Assembly: GCA_029265075.1 (NCBI GenBank)
Contig: JAJUJZ010000005.1
Location: forward strand, 1-55,907
Reading direction: 5' to 3'
DNA length: 55,907 nucleotides
Source of the DNA: Gammaproteobacteria bacterium
GTDB taxonomy: Bacteria; Pseudomonadota; Gammaproteobacteria; Pseudomonadales; CAMLJR01
The notes beneath the pieces are model-generated. The model made no database searches. It saw only the letters and a program-made list of their open reading frames with translations, and was not told the origin of the DNA. Position numbers and translations under genes: made by a program. This document shows, piece by piece, positions 44,568 to 52,954 of the stretch; the first letter of the stretch is position 1, and each line of letters begins with the position of its first letter.

Positions 44568-45703
44568 GCATCACTTAGAGACTGCCACTGCCGCAACGGC
44601 ACGGCGCTGAGCTCACGCCGCACCGGATACTCCTTCCGCAACCGATCGAAAGCCGCACCGATCTGCTGCCGATCACCCCTGGCGCCTGCCACAGCCGCCC
44701 GTAGCCGCGCGTCATCCTCCCGCACGTCGTACACCGCCAGCAGCGCGTCCCTGATCAGCTGCACACCCGTTGCGCCAGGGTCGGGCAGCTCGACGGCCGA
44801 AACTCCGGTCGCCGGGCTCTGCGGGGATGACAGCGGCAATCCGAGCGCCGTACAGCAGGCGGCCAGCAGCATCTCAGTGCCGCGCAGCTTGCCATCCAGA
44901 CTGTAACCGGCGATATGGGGCGTGCCGATGGCCACCCGGTCGAGCAACAGCGGCGCAATCGCGGGCTCCTGCTCCCAGACATCCAGCACTACGCGCAGTG
45001 CGGAGGAGCGCCGCTCGAGGGTTCGCAGCAGCGCCTGATTGTCGATGACCGGCCCACGGCCGGCATTGAGCAGCACACTGCCCGGCTGCAGCTGGCCGAG
45101 CTCGCGCTCACCGATGAGGTGATGGGTAGGCCAGCGGCCGGTGCGGGTCAGCGGCGTATGCAGACAGATGACCTCGCAGCCCAGCACTTCTGCCAGCGGT
45201 ACCAGCGCCGGTCGAACCGCTGCCGGCATATCCGCGGTTCCGGCCAGCAACGGGTCATAACCGACCGCTTCGATTCCCATCGTCTGCAGACGCTGCAACA
45301 GACGCCCGCCGACGTTGCCAAGCCCGACAATACCCACCCGGGCCTGCCGGGCCAGCAGCGGCTCCAGCACGCCATCGAGCACAGCCAGCACGCTCAGCAC
45401 GTACTCCACCACGGAGACCGCGTTGCATCCCGGGGCATTGGCGTAGCCGATGCCCTGCGTGCGCAGCCATTCGGTATCGAGATGATCGACGCCGATAGTC
45501 GCCGTGCCCACCCAGCGCACCGGGCTGCCGGCCAGCAGCGCGCTGTTGACCGGCGTGACCGAGCGCACCAGCAGAACGTCGGCATCGGCTACATCGGCCG
45601 CGCTCATGGTCCGGCCAGCAACGGTGCGCACGCGACCCAGTGCGCTGAACAGCTCGACGACGCGTGGCATGTTCTCATCCGCGACAATAGTCAGGGAACT
45701 CAT
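44492..45703 (-). CDS. pdxB: erythronate-4-phosphate dehydrogenase
   Basis: A 403-residue D-2-hydroxyacid dehydrogenase for pyridoxal-phosphate synthesis. It begins LTIVADENMPRVVELFSALGRVR; the Rossmann loop is VGIVGLGNVGGRL; the catalytic Arg lies in NAGRGPVID, the Glu in DVWEQEPAI, and the His in IGTPHIAGYSLDGK. The PdxB-specific C-terminal domain follows. Its 3' end overlaps a small convergent ORF by 76 bp, and its start is divergent from the next gene across 272 bp. Confidence 0.95.
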   Translation of the reverse strand: MSSLTIVADENMPRVVELFSALGRVRTVAGRTMSAADVADADVLLVRSVTPVNSALLAGSPVRWVGTATIGVDHLDTEWLRTQGIGYANAPGCNAVSVVEYVLSVLAVLDGVLEPLLARQARVGIVGLGNVGGRLLQRLQTMGIEAVGYDPLLAGTADMPAAVRPALVPLAEVLGCEVICLHTPLTRTGRWPTHHLIGERELGQLQPGSVLLNAGRGPVIDNQALLRTLERRSSALRVVLDVWEQEPAIAPLLLDRVAIGTPHIAGYSLDGKLRGTEMLLAACCTALGLPLSSPQSPATGVSAVELPDPGATGVQLIRDALLAVYDVREDDARLRAAVAGARGDRQQIGAAFDRLRKEYPVRRELSAVPLRQWQSLSDAQRGTLLALGFREAGQVSPSSDSSA

Positions 45704-45975
45704 CTGTCAGAAAACTCTCAGTCAGCAGCTGGCACGGCAGTGTGCCGGAACGGGTGCGCTCCGAGCCAGTAACACCGCGGCACCGCGACCGGCGGTGACG
45801 AACTTTATTCAGCAGAAGCAGGTCTGATTCATATGCGCCGATATCACCGTTTTGCCGCCAGGCAAGATTGGCGGAAACCGGAAGGCGGGCACCAGCAACC
45901 GTCTCGGACTGCGCGCCAGGCCGGGTCTCATCAGACCAGACTGCACCAGCCCGAGAGTTTTAGGAGTTGTTCGCT

Positions 45976-46674
45976 ATGGCCCAATTGATGGCTCCGCCGC
46001 CTCCCGACAATGTGGTCGATCTGTTTTCGGGCAAGCTGCTGTCCCAGCTTGACGGTGAGCAGATCATCCGGCTATCGCCCGAGTACGACGGTCTCAGCAT
46101 TCTCTACTCCAACCGCCACACCGACGCCAACAAACTCTACGCCATGAAGGTACTCTGCTGGGCACTGCTGGCCAATGGCGAAGTGATCGGCCTGGTGCCG
46201 TGGCTCGACCGGCTCTGCCCCTGCACTGACCTTGATGACCCCCAGACGGGTTACTGGGAAGGCTATTACGATCCGGCCTCCGATCAGCTGTTTTTCGATC
46301 CGCCGCCGCACAAGGTGGCCGAGCTGGAATCCGCTGCGGATTACTTCGATGCCGGCCTCGACAACCCCAACCAGGTCGTGCAGGAAATTCCCGACACCAT
46401 CGGCACCCACGCCATGCTGACCGGCGACAACGATCACACCCTGGTCCTGACAGAAGTGCTGAGCTGGCGACTGATGAACGACGGTCGGGTAGAAGCGATG
46501 CTGATCAACGAAAGCAGCGTCCAGTCTACGCCGGTGCTGCCGGGCGATCAGTGTCTCTATCCGGCCAGTGAAAATCCGCGCTTCCGTTACTTTTTCCAGC
46601 ATCACATCGCCAACCAGATCAAATCGGAAGACCCGGTTGCCCTGGCGGCCATCGCGATGCTGTTTGAGTCGTGA
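45976..46674 (+). CDS. conserved-looking hypothetical protein, 232 residues
   Basis: A soluble acidic protein with no signal peptide, MAQLMAPPPPDNVVDLFSG. Distinctive segments: RHTDANKLYAMKVLCWALLANGEVIGLVPWLDRLCPC and YWEGYYDPASDQLFFDPPPHKV. TAGGAG lies 9 bp before the ATG. No catalytic motif is recognised. The gene is monocistronic and convergent with tusA (6 bp between stops). A hairpin (CCGCCA-N8-TGGCGG) is found in its 5' region near 45855-45874. Confidence 0.72.
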   Translation: MAQLMAPPPPDNVVDLFSGKLLSQLDGEQIIRLSPEYDGLSILYSNRHTDANKLYAMKVLCWALLANGEVIGLVPWLDRLCPCTDLDDPQTGYWEGYYDPASDQLFFDPPPHKVAELESAADYFDAGLDNPNQVVQEIPDTIGTHAMLTGDNDHTLVLTEVLSWRLMNDGRVEAMLINESSVQSTPVLPGDQCLYPASENPRFRYFFQHHIANQIKSEDPVALAAIAMLFES

Positions 46675-46680
46675 GGAGGC

Positions 46681-46914
46681 TCAGCCCTTGCGAATGAGGT
46701 AGCAGAAGCGATCGCCGTCCTGATTGGCGGCGACCAGTTCGTGGCCCAGGAAGGCGCAGAACTTGGGGATGTCGCGCTGGGTGGAAGGGTCGGTGGCGAT
46801 CACGCGCAGCAGACTGCCGCTGGCGAGATCGCGCACAGCGTTATGCAGCATCATGACAGGCTCGGGGCAGAACAGCCCCGAGGTATCGAGCGTGTGATCG
46901 ACAGTGTCGTCCAT
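46681..46914 (-). CDS. tusA: sulfurtransferase TusA
   Basis: A 77-residue Tus[22 protein letters not shown] carries the persulfide-carrying Cys16 in the C-P-x-P motif. [26 protein letters not shown] is the ferredoxin-like second half. It relays sulfur from IscS to tRNA thiolation (mnm5s2U) and other paths. A TTGCAG-N17-CACAAT promoter candidate lies upstream. Confidence 0.93.
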   Translation of the reverse strand: MDDTVDHTLDTSGLFCPEPVMMLHNAVRDLASGSLLRVIATDPSTQRDIPKFCAFLGHELVAANQDGDRFCYLIRKG

Positions 46915-46951
46915 AACCGGACTGGTACCTCAACTTCTGGCAAAGGCTGAC

Positions 46952-46980
46952 ATTGTGCCGATCGCTGCCTTGCGCTGCAA
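46952..46980 (-). promoter_or_regulatory. candidate promoter for tusA
   Basis: TTGCAG and CACAAT on the minus strand with a 17-bp spacer, about 38 bp upstream of the tusA ATG. Both hexamers are 4-5 of 6 matches. Confidence 0.45.
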
Positions 46981-47004
46981 AGGGCCGTACGGCAGGAGAC
47001 GGGA

Positions 47005-47403
47005 ATGAAACGACCAAACTGGTCTGAGGGCAGCAGCGACAGTCCCGCCAGCAGCGACGAGCTGTTCAGCCGGGGCACGCTCGAACTGACGTTTTCCGTG
47101 CTGCGCAAACCCTACCCTGCCCTTGCCCTGGCGATTCAGAATGCGCTGGCGCAGGCTTATCCACGTCATGATTACCAGACCGGCCTGCACAGCAGCGAGC
47201 TGCCGCTGAGCAGCGATACGATCGACCGGATTGCACTGGCGCTGGCCGTGCTCAGTCGCCGCTGTGCCACCGGCAGTACCCAGCACGGCAGCACTCCGTG
47301 CGATCTCGCTTTGCTGCGAAGTCTGCTGCTGGACTGGATGATGCTGGCGCGCAGTCGCGACAATGACAGCGACGAATTCGACGGGCCGGCTAACTCGGCC
47401 TGA
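47005..47403 (+). CDS. hypothetical protein, 132 residues
   Basis: MKRPNWSEGSSDSPASSDELFSRG, hydrophilic at both ends with a helical Ala/Leu-rich centre (LALAIQNALAQAY, IALALAVLSRRC). AGGAG lies 7 bp before the ATG. No family recognised and no membrane segment certain. It is divergent from tusA and convergent with the UPF0270 gene, with a 2-bp gap between stops. Confidence 0.55.
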   Translation: MKRPNWSEGSSDSPASSDELFSRGTLELTFSVLRKPYPALALAIQNALAQAYPRHDYQTGLHSSELPLSSDTIDRIALALAVLSRRCATGSTQHGSTPCDLALLRSLLLDWMMLARSRDNDSDEFDGPANSA

Positions 47404-47405
47404 AG

Positions 47406-47678
47406 TTACCGATACCGCAGCGCTGGTGGCACCGCCTCGCGCGGGACGATCGAGCAGCTTTCTGAGATCGGATCAAACATCAGAAAGACCTCGCGCTGCT
47501 CAAGGGCACGCCGCACCTGAGCCACCTTGGTAGCAAGCGACACTTCCACCTCACCGTAATCGGTGCCTTCCCGGCTGATGAACGCCTCAATCACGGCCTG
47601 CAGCGTGTCGGGCGCCAGCTGCTCGGCCGGTACCACCAGAACACCTTCGGTCACCTCGAACGGTGGCGGTGTCTCCAT
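47406..47678 (-). CDS. UPF0270 (YheU-like) protein
   Basis: A 90-residue protein from the ATG at 47678. [45 protein letters not shown], shown here in pieces, closely follows the YheU pattern ([22 protein letters not shown] in E. coli). The end [12 protein letters not shown] is also as expected. Structure known in the family, role unknown. It is coupled to the thiamine-binding-type gene by a TGATG overlap. A GTG at 47681 is an alternative start. Confidence 0.88.
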   Translation of the reverse strand: [90 protein letters not shown]

Positions 47679-47983
47679 CACGACTCCTGCAGCAGCGCCT
47701 GTACGCTGGCGACCTTGCGTTCCAGGGCATCGTCGCGATCAACCCGGGTGCCGATCTTGAGCGTGGTATTGATGCGGGGCGCACCCATCTCATGCACCCG
47801 GTTGTGGCAGCGTTTGATCGCTTCCATCACTGGTTCCCATTCGCCCTCGATGTTGGTGCCATAAGCGTGCAGTTCATGCTTGAGCCCGCATTGCTGCAGG
47901 ATGCGCTGGCACTCGGCGATATAGGGCGAGAGCGACAGATCGCCTCCCAGCGAAATCAGACAAAAATCGACAATCACCTTCAC
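47678..47983 (-). CDS. MTH1187 family thiamine-binding protein
   Basis: A 101-residue ferredoxin-like fold, MKVIVDFCLISLGGDLSLSPYIAECQRIL, with the hallmark ELHAYGTNIEGEWEPVMEAIKRCH and MGAPRINTTLKIGTRVD. Members bind thiamine-type molecules as homotetramers and are proposed to act in thiamine transport or salvage. Here it is translationally coupled to a UPF0270 gene and no thiamine genes are near. Confidence 0.9.
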   Translation of the reverse strand: MKVIVDFCLISLGGDLSLSPYIAECQRILQQCGLKHELHAYGTNIEGEWEPVMEAIKRCHNRVHEMGAPRINTTLKIGTRVDRDDALERKVASVQALLQES

Positions 47984-48013
47984 AGTGCGCCTCCTCGAAC
48001 GAGAACAGTGTGA

Positions 48014-48289
48014 TTACTTGCGACGCAGCCAGTGCAGCAGCAAGCTGCAGGCGAAGGCCAGCGCTATCACAATGGCGAGCCCGAATACACTCGCCACGAA
48101 ATAGCCTATCAGTTCCGCCGGGTCGACATCCCAGCGCTCGACGGCCGCGAACAGCAGCACTGCCAGCGACAGCAGAGCAATCAGCGGCGTGCGCCAGCGG
48201 CTGGCACGGCGCCAGCGTGCAGCCAGGCCCGGGGATTGAGAGAGCGATGAGGACGCTGCCGCTTTCCGCGGCGAGGTGTGCTTGGCGAT
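48014..48289 (-). CDS. two-helix membrane ORF lacking a usual start codon
   Basis: Starting immediately after the TGA of the upstream gene and in the same frame, 97 sense codons run to TAA at 48014. From about residue 38 there are two good transmembrane helices, PLIALLSLAVLLFAAV and YFVASVFGLAIVIALAFACSLLLHW, separated by an ERWDVDPAELIG loop. No ATG, GTG or TTG occurs in the first 45 codons. The best candidate is an ATC at 48289, with GAG upstream, giving IAKHTSPRKAAA. It may use a rare start, be a remnant, or be affected by an error at the A6/T6 run (48302-48307). Confidence 0.4.
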   Translation of the reverse strand: MAKHTSPRKAAASSSLSQSPGLAARWRRASRWRTPLIALLSLAVLLFAAVERWDVDPAELIGYFVASVFGLAIVIALAFACSLLLHWLRRK

Positions 48290-48307
48290 GGTTATGTTCT
48301 CAAAAAA

Positions 48308-48739
48308 TCAGTATGTGCTGGTTTCGCGGGTCCATTCGCAGCGCATGGAGAGTGGACCGGAGCGCGGCGCATGGTAGTTGGTATCCGCCTCCCAGGTGAA
48401 GGTATGCACACCACTCAGCTCGGTCTCAAGGTGCACGGTTACCGAAACCCAGTACATCTCTTCGAGTAGCGACTCAAAGCGGGCTATCCACTGCTCCCAC
48501 TCGTACTCGACACCACGATAGGAGCCACCGAAGGCCACCACATCAGTCTGCAGCCCGCCGACGACCAGCGCCTCGCTCGGCAGCGCAAACATTTCGCGGC
48601 TGATCAGCGGCCACTCCTCGATGCTGGGCAGGCTCAGTAAAGCACGGCGGTTAACTTCGCGTCGGCGCCGGATCTCCTCGACATCGCCGCCGAACACCAT
48701 ATCTTTGATGCAGCCGTAGACCACCGACTCCTGTCCCAT
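48308..48739 (-). CDS. uncharacterised 143-residue protein
   Basis: Begins MGQESVVYGCIKDMVFGG at 48739, with GAGG 5 bp upstream (a GTG at 48754 is also possible). The rest has NRRALLSLPSIEEWPLISREMFALPSE, GGSYRGVEYEWEQWIARFESLLEEMYWVSVTVHLETELSG and ends CEWTRETSTY. It has the look of a widely spread proteobacterial hypothetical family, but I cannot name it. An immunity-type fold is one option, without evidence. Cytosolic, no signal. Confidence 0.7.
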   Translation of the reverse strand: MGQESVVYGCIKDMVFGGDVEEIRRRREVNRRALLSLPSIEEWPLISREMFALPSEALVVGGLQTDVVAFGGSYRGVEYEWEQWIARFESLLEEMYWVSVTVHLETELSGVHTFTWEADTNYHAPRSGPLSMRCEWTRETSTY

Positions 48740-48826
48740 CCTTGCCTCGCTCACTGGTTGCGCAACGACTCGGACATTAGCAAAAGCGCATTGATTCCGT
48801 AAACGGCCGGTTTTGGGACGCCTGCC

Positions 48827-49987
48827 TCAGCCGGTGGTCTGCACGCCCGGCCGACCGATCCAGCCCCATACCAGCGCCCACGCCAGCAGTGCTGCCACAG
48901 CGGCAAACACAAAGGTGACGGCCGGCGACCAGTCCCAGAGCAGGCCGCTGACCACTGCGCCGACACCGCCGCCGGCGCCGTAGGAAATGCCGCTGTAAAG
49001 CGCCATCCCCTGTCCGCGCCGCGCTTCGCTGAAGAAGCCCCGCACCAGCTCCACCGCGCAGGCATGATAGGCTGCAAAGCTCGCTGCGTGCAGACACTGC
49101 GCCACCACCAGGATCGCCAGCGAGTCAGCCAGCAGGCCCGTCAGCAGCCAACGCAATGTCGCGAGCGCCAGGCTGGCGAGCAGCAGTGTACGGATGGCGA
49201 AGGCCGCCAGCAGACGGTGCATAACCAGGAACAGGCCCACCTCGGCACATACCGCCAGCGCCCAGAGCAGCCCGATGGCGCCACGACTGTAGCCGTACAG
49301 CTCCAGATAGACGCTGAAAAAAGTGTAATAGGGCCCGTGCGCAACCTGCAGCAGAAAACAGCTGCCGAGGAAGGCGAGCAGCGGCGGGTGCCGCAGCAGC
49401 GTACTCCAGCTTTCGCCTGGCGCGTTGCCGCTGCTGCCGCCAGCCCGCCGCACATCGGCGACCGCGAAACTGGCGATCACGATACCGGTCAGCACCAGCG
49501 CGAGGATCACCGGCAGCCAGCTGATATCGATGTGGTCGAAGATGAAGCCGAGCCCGACGACGGCGGCAATGAACCCGAGCGACCCCCACACACGAATCAG
49601 GCTGTAGCGATGCGCCTGCGTACCCAGGTGCGCCAGCGTCACCACTTCGAACTGCGCGAGCATGGCATTCCAGAACAGGGTGAAACCGGTGACAACGATG
49701 GCTAGCCAGAGAAAATCCTGGCGCCAGAAAACCCCGCAGAACATGATCAGCGCCGCCAGCGCGCCGCCGCGGATAACCGCCATGCGCCGCCCGGTGCGAT
49801 GCGCCAGCCAGCCCCAGAGGCTGGGGCCGACGATGCGAGTGGTCTGGATCATCCCCGTCAGCAGACCGATGGCCGCGGCGCCGTAGCCGAGCTGCTGCAA
49901 ATAAAGCGGCCAGAACGGTAGCCAGCTGCCGAATAAGGCGAAGTAGACGGCGTAGAACGCTGACAGACGCGCGTATGGAACTGCCAC
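48827..49987 (-). CDS. MFS transporter of the HcaT/MFS_1-like family
   Basis: A 386-residue 12-helix protein. LSAFYAVYFALFGSWLPFWPLYLQQLGYGAAAIGLL is the classic opening of the HcaT (3-phenylpropionate) and PA1682-like group, and GWLAHRTGRRMAVIRGG is the motif-A loop. The substrate is unknown. It sits 3 bp downstream of aroC, the arrangement known for the PA1682-aroC pair in Pseudomonas, which suggests but does not prove a link to aromatic metabolites. Confidence 0.9.
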   Translation of the reverse strand: MAVPYARLSAFYAVYFALFGSWLPFWPLYLQQLGYGAAAIGLLTGMIQTTRIVGPSLWGWLAHRTGRRMAVIRGGALAALIMFCGVFWRQDFLWLAIVVTGFTLFWNAMLAQFEVVTLAHLGTQAHRYSLIRVWGSLGFIAAVVGLGFIFDHIDISWLPVILALVLTGIVIASFAVADVRRAGGSSGNAPGESWSTLLRHPPLLAFLGSCFLLQVAHGPYYTFFSVYLELYGYSRGAIGLLWALAVCAEVGLFLVMHRLLAAFAIRTLLLASLALATLRWLLTGLLADSLAILVVAQCLHAASFAAYHACAVELVRGFFSEARRGQGMALYSGISYGAGGGVGAVVSGLLWDWSPAVTFVFAAVAALLAWALVWGWIGRPGVQTTG

Positions 49988-49990
49988 GCG

Positions 49991-51097
49991 TCAGCGGTCG
50001 CCCGGTGTCGCAGCCAGTAGCGGCGTCGCCACCTGTACACCGGCGTTCTGGGCACGGTGGCGCAGCAGGTGATCCAGCAGCACGATGGCAACCATCGCCT
50101 CGGCAATCGGCGTCGCGCGGATACCGACGCAGGGGTCGTGGCGACCCGTGGTAACCACCTCCACAGGGTTGCCGTGAATGTCGATCGAGCGACCCGGCAC
50201 CAGAATGCTGGAAGTGGGCTTGAGCGCAATATGCGCCACCAGATCCTGTCCCGACGAGATGCCGCCCAGCACGCCGCCGGCGTTGTTGCCGATAAACCCG
50301 TCGGGGGTCAGCTCGTCGCGGTGCTCGCTCCCCTTCTGTTCGATGCAATCGAAGCCGGCGCCAATCTCGACCCCCTTCACGGCATTGATGCTCATCAGAG
50401 CGTGCGCGACATCAGCATCAAGCCGGTCGAAAATCGGTTCGCCCAGCCCCACCGGCATGCCTGAGGCGACTACCGTGATCCGCGCACCGATGGAGTCACC
50501 CTCCTTGCGCAACTGCTGCATGTAAGCTTCCATCGCCGGCACCTGATCCGGATCGGGACAGAAGAAAGGGTTGGTCTCCACCACCGACCAGTCGACTTTG
50601 CCGGCGCGGATCGGGCCAAGCTGGGACAGATAGCCCCGCACCTGAATGCCGGCCTGTGCCGCCAGATATTTCTTTGCTACCGCGCCCGCCGCGACCCGCA
50701 TGGCGGTCTCACGCGCCGATGACCGGCCACCGCCCCGATAGTCGCGGGTGCCGTACTTGTGCCAGTAGGTGTAGTCGGCGTGCATCGGCCGGAAACGGTC
50801 CGCGATCTTGCTGTAATCCTTGGAACGCTGGTCGGTATTCTCGATCAGCAGGCCGATCGGCGTGCCGGTGGTAACGCCTTCGAAGACCCCCGAAAGAATC
50901 TGCACCTGGTCCTCTTCACGCCGCTGTGTGGTGTAGCGGGAGGTGCCCGGCTTGCGGCGGTCGAGGTCGCGCTGGATATCCGCCTCGCTCAGCGGCAGCC
51001 CGGGGGGGCAGCCATCAATGATGCAGCCGAGCGCGGGGCCATGGCTTTCGCCGAAGGTAGTGACGGTGAACAGCTTCCCGATGGTGTTGCCGGACAT
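49991..51097 (-). CDS. aroC: chorismate synthase
   Basis: A 368-residue enzyme making chorismate from EPSP using reduced FMN. It starts [61 protein letters not shown] and [14 protein letters not shown] carry FMN/substrate residues; [20 protein letters not shown] and [20 protein letters not shown] are the C-terminal signatures. The C-terminus has a short extra tail. Operon with the MFS gene; a 115-bp gap separates it from prmB. Confidence 0.97.
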   Translation of the reverse strand: MSGNTIGKLFTVTTFGESHGPALGCIIDGCPPGLPLSEADIQRDLDRRKPGTSRYTTQRREEDQVQILSGVFEGVTTGTPIGLLIENTDQRSKDYSKIADRFRPMHADYTYWHKYGTRDYRGGGRSSARETAMRVAAGAVAKKYLAAQAGIQVRGYLSQLGPIRAGKVDWSVVETNPFFCPDPDQVPAMEAYMQQLRKEGDSIGARITVVASGMPVGLGEPIFDRLDADVAHALMSINAVKGVEIGAGFDCIEQKGSEHRDELTPDGFIGNNAGGVLGGISSGQDLVAHIALKPTSSILVPGRSIDIHGNPVEVVTTGRHDPCVGIRATPIAEAMVAIVLLDHLLRHRAQNAGVQVATPLLAATPGDR

Positions 51098-51212
51098 GCG
51101 GTGTTTCCTCTCAGGCCCGAGTCATCAGGTCGGGCGCGCAAAAAAGGGGGTCATTATAGCGGCCCGCCAGCCGCCTGCGCCCGCGGGCGCACTGGCTGCA
51201 GCACAGAGCCGG

Positions 51213-52127
51213 CTAGAAATGATCCGCACAGGCGTCGAGCTGTTCACGGGTCAGCAGAAATACGCCGTGGCCGCCGCGCTCGAACTCAATCCAGGTGAAC
51301 GGCACCAGCGGATACGCTTCCTCCAGCGCCTCCCAGCTATTGCCCACTTCGACAATCAGCAGCCCATGCTCGCTGAGGTGGTCAGCCGCCTCCCGCAGGA
51401 TGGTGCGCACCAGATCGAGACCATCGTCGCCGGCAGCCAGCGCCAGTTCGGGCTCGTGCCGGTATTCCGGTGGCAGTGAGGCCATGTCGAGCGCGTCCAC
51501 ATAGGGCGGGTTGCTGACGATGATGTCGAACTCCTCATGCTGCAGTTCCGAGAAGAGATCGGACTGCACCGCTTCGACCCGGTCCTGTACGCCGTGGCGC
51601 ACGATATTGGCCTCAGCCACGTCAAGCGCATCCTGCGAAATATCGGCCAGCACCACTTCCGCTTCTGGCAGGTAGAGAGCACAGGCAATGCCGATGCAGC
51701 CGCTGCCGGTACAGAGGTCGAGCACCCGCTCGACCGGCTGCTCGCCAACCCAGGGCTCGAATCCCTGCTCGATCAGCTCTGCCAGCGGCGAGCGCGGAAT
51801 CAGCACGCGGTCGTCCACCGTGAAGGGATAACCGGCAAACCATGCCTCGCCCGTAATGTAGGGCACGGGTACGCGCTCGACGAACCGTGTCTCCAGCGCA
51901 TCCAGCACCAGGTGGCGCTCCTCGGGCGTCAACCGCGCATCGATGACGGCATCGAGCTGATCGTAAGGCAAGTAAAGACAATGGAGGACCAGCGCCACCG
52001 CTTCATCCAGCGGGTTGTCGGTGCCGTGACCGTAATAGAGTCCCGCTCGCTGAAACTGGGTCATGCCCCAGCGAATGAAGTCACGAATGGTGCTGAGGTG
52101 CGCGGCAATCTGGTCGCGGGCTTCCAT
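51213..52127 (-). CDS. prmB: 50S ribosomal protein L3 N(5)-glutamine methyltransferase
   Basis: A 304-residue methyltransferase. The SAM loop is [11 protein letters not shown] (residues 136-146) and the catalytic NPPY is at 206-209. The HemK-like N-domain starts with [23 protein letters not shown], which distinguishes PrmB from PrmC. The ATG at 52127 has AGGAGAAACC upstream. The 36-codon extension to 52235 would run into the promoter and is rejected. It is divergent from folE. Confidence 0.94.
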   Translation of the reverse strand: MEARDQIAAHLSTIRDFIRWGMTQFQRAGLYYGHGTDNPLDEAVALVLHCLYLPYDQLDAVIDARLTPEERHLVLDALETRFVERVPVPYITGEAWFAGYPFTVDDRVLIPRSPLAELIEQGFEPWVGEQPVERVLDLCTGSGCIGIACALYLPEAEVVLADISQDALDVAEANIVRHGVQDRVEAVQSDLFSELQHEEFDIIVSNPPYVDALDMASLPPEYRHEPELALAAGDDGLDLVRTILREAADHLSEHGLLIVEVGNSWEALEEAYPLVPFTWIEFERGGHGVFLLTREQLDACADHF

Positions 52128-52222
52128 GGTTTCTCCTGGCGGCCGGGTAAACGGGCGGATCACAAGCGTCGAGCGGGCTGCAAGCCACCTGCAGGGAGCT
52201 CTGATCCGCTGACAATGGGCGC

Positions 52223-52251
52223 ATTGTAGCGACATGACGGGCGCTCGCTAA
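52223..52251 (-). promoter_or_regulatory. candidate prmB promoter
   Basis: TTAGCG and TACAAT on the minus strand with a 17-bp spacer, followed by a GCGCCC discriminator. It lies about 95 bp upstream of the prmB ATG. Confidence 0.5.
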
Positions 52252-52272
52252 ATGGAATCCGAACAACCCGGT

Positions 52273-52302
52273 TTGTGGCAGCGTGCACCCCCTTGGTAAG
52301 AT
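52273..52302 (+). promoter_or_regulatory. candidate folE promoter
   Basis: TTGTGG and TAAGAT with an 18-bp spacer, followed by GGCCGCC. It lies 34 bp before the GTG start of folE, an ordinary leader length. It supports the GTG at 52337 over longer upstream starts, which would lie before or inside the promoter. Confidence 0.55.
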
Positions 52303-52336
52303 GGCCGCCCTCTTACTTGCGCGGAAGGACTCCACC

Positions 52337-52879
52337 GTGGAAAAAGCATTCGCTCAGATCATCGAACGTGTTGGCGAAGATCTGCAGCGCGATGGCCTGC
52401 GCGACACCCCGAAGCGGGCCGCCAAGGCGTTTGAATTCCTCACCCGGGGCTACCGGCAGTCGCTGGATGAGGTCATCAACAATGCGCTGTTCGACTCCGA
52501 CTGCAACGAAATGGTAGTGGTGAGCAACATCGAGCTCTACTCGATGTGCGAGCACCACCTGCTGCCGTTCATCGGCCGCGCGCATGTTGCCTACATCCCA
52601 CAGGGCAAGGTGCTCGGCCTCTCCAAGGTGGCCCGCATTGTCGACATGTATGCCCGGCGCCTGCAGATTCAGGAGCAGCTCACCACGCAGATCGCCGAGA
52701 CGGTCATGAACGTGACCGGCGCGCTTGGCTGCGGCGTGATCATCGAAGCGCAGCACATGTGCATGATGATGCGTGGCGTCGAGAAGCAGAACTCGATGAT
52801 GCGGACCTCTGCCATGCTCGGGTCCTTCCGCAGCAACACCGCAACCCGCAGCGAATTCCTGGCACTGGTCGGAAAGTAA
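52337..52879 (+). CDS. folE: GTP cyclohydrolase I (FolE)
   Basis: A 180-residue FolE that opens GTP to form dihydroneopterin triphosphate for folate. The zinc ligands are Cys71 and His74 ([11 protein letters not shown]) and Cys142 ([14 protein letters not shown]). [14 protein letters not shown] is the other signature. The GTG start gives [16 protein letters not shown] and has AAGGA 8 bp upstream. Its stop faces the DUF4892-type gene, with a GC hairpin between. Confidence 0.95.
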   Translation: MEKAFAQIIERVGEDLQRDGLRDTPKRAAKAFEFLTRGYRQSLDEVINNALFDSDCNEMVVVSNIELYSMCEHHLLPFIGRAHVAYIPQGKVLGLSKVARIVDMYARRLQIQEQLTTQIAETVMNVTGALGCGVIIEAQHMCMMMRGVEKQNSMMRTSAMLGSFRSNTATRSEFLALVGK

Positions 52880-52884
52880 TCGGC

Positions 52885-52903
52885 AGCCCGGCTCAGCCGG
52901 GCT
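52885..52903. terminator. weak hairpin after folE
   Basis: AGCCCGGC-TCA-GCCGGGCT, a perfect 8-bp stem, lies 6 bp after the folE stop and before the stop of the convergent gene at 52955. No U-tract follows, so it is at best a weak or rho-aided terminator. Confidence 0.45.
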
Positions 52904-52954
52904 CGTCCAGCCCAGTGGTCACGTCCCCCCCCGCGCTGACCGACAGATAAGAAG

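Noticed and set aside
45704-45975. Possible riboswitch between pdxB and the 45976 gene
   Set aside because: One hairpin near 45851-45877 is visible, but no known riboswitch core can be recognised.
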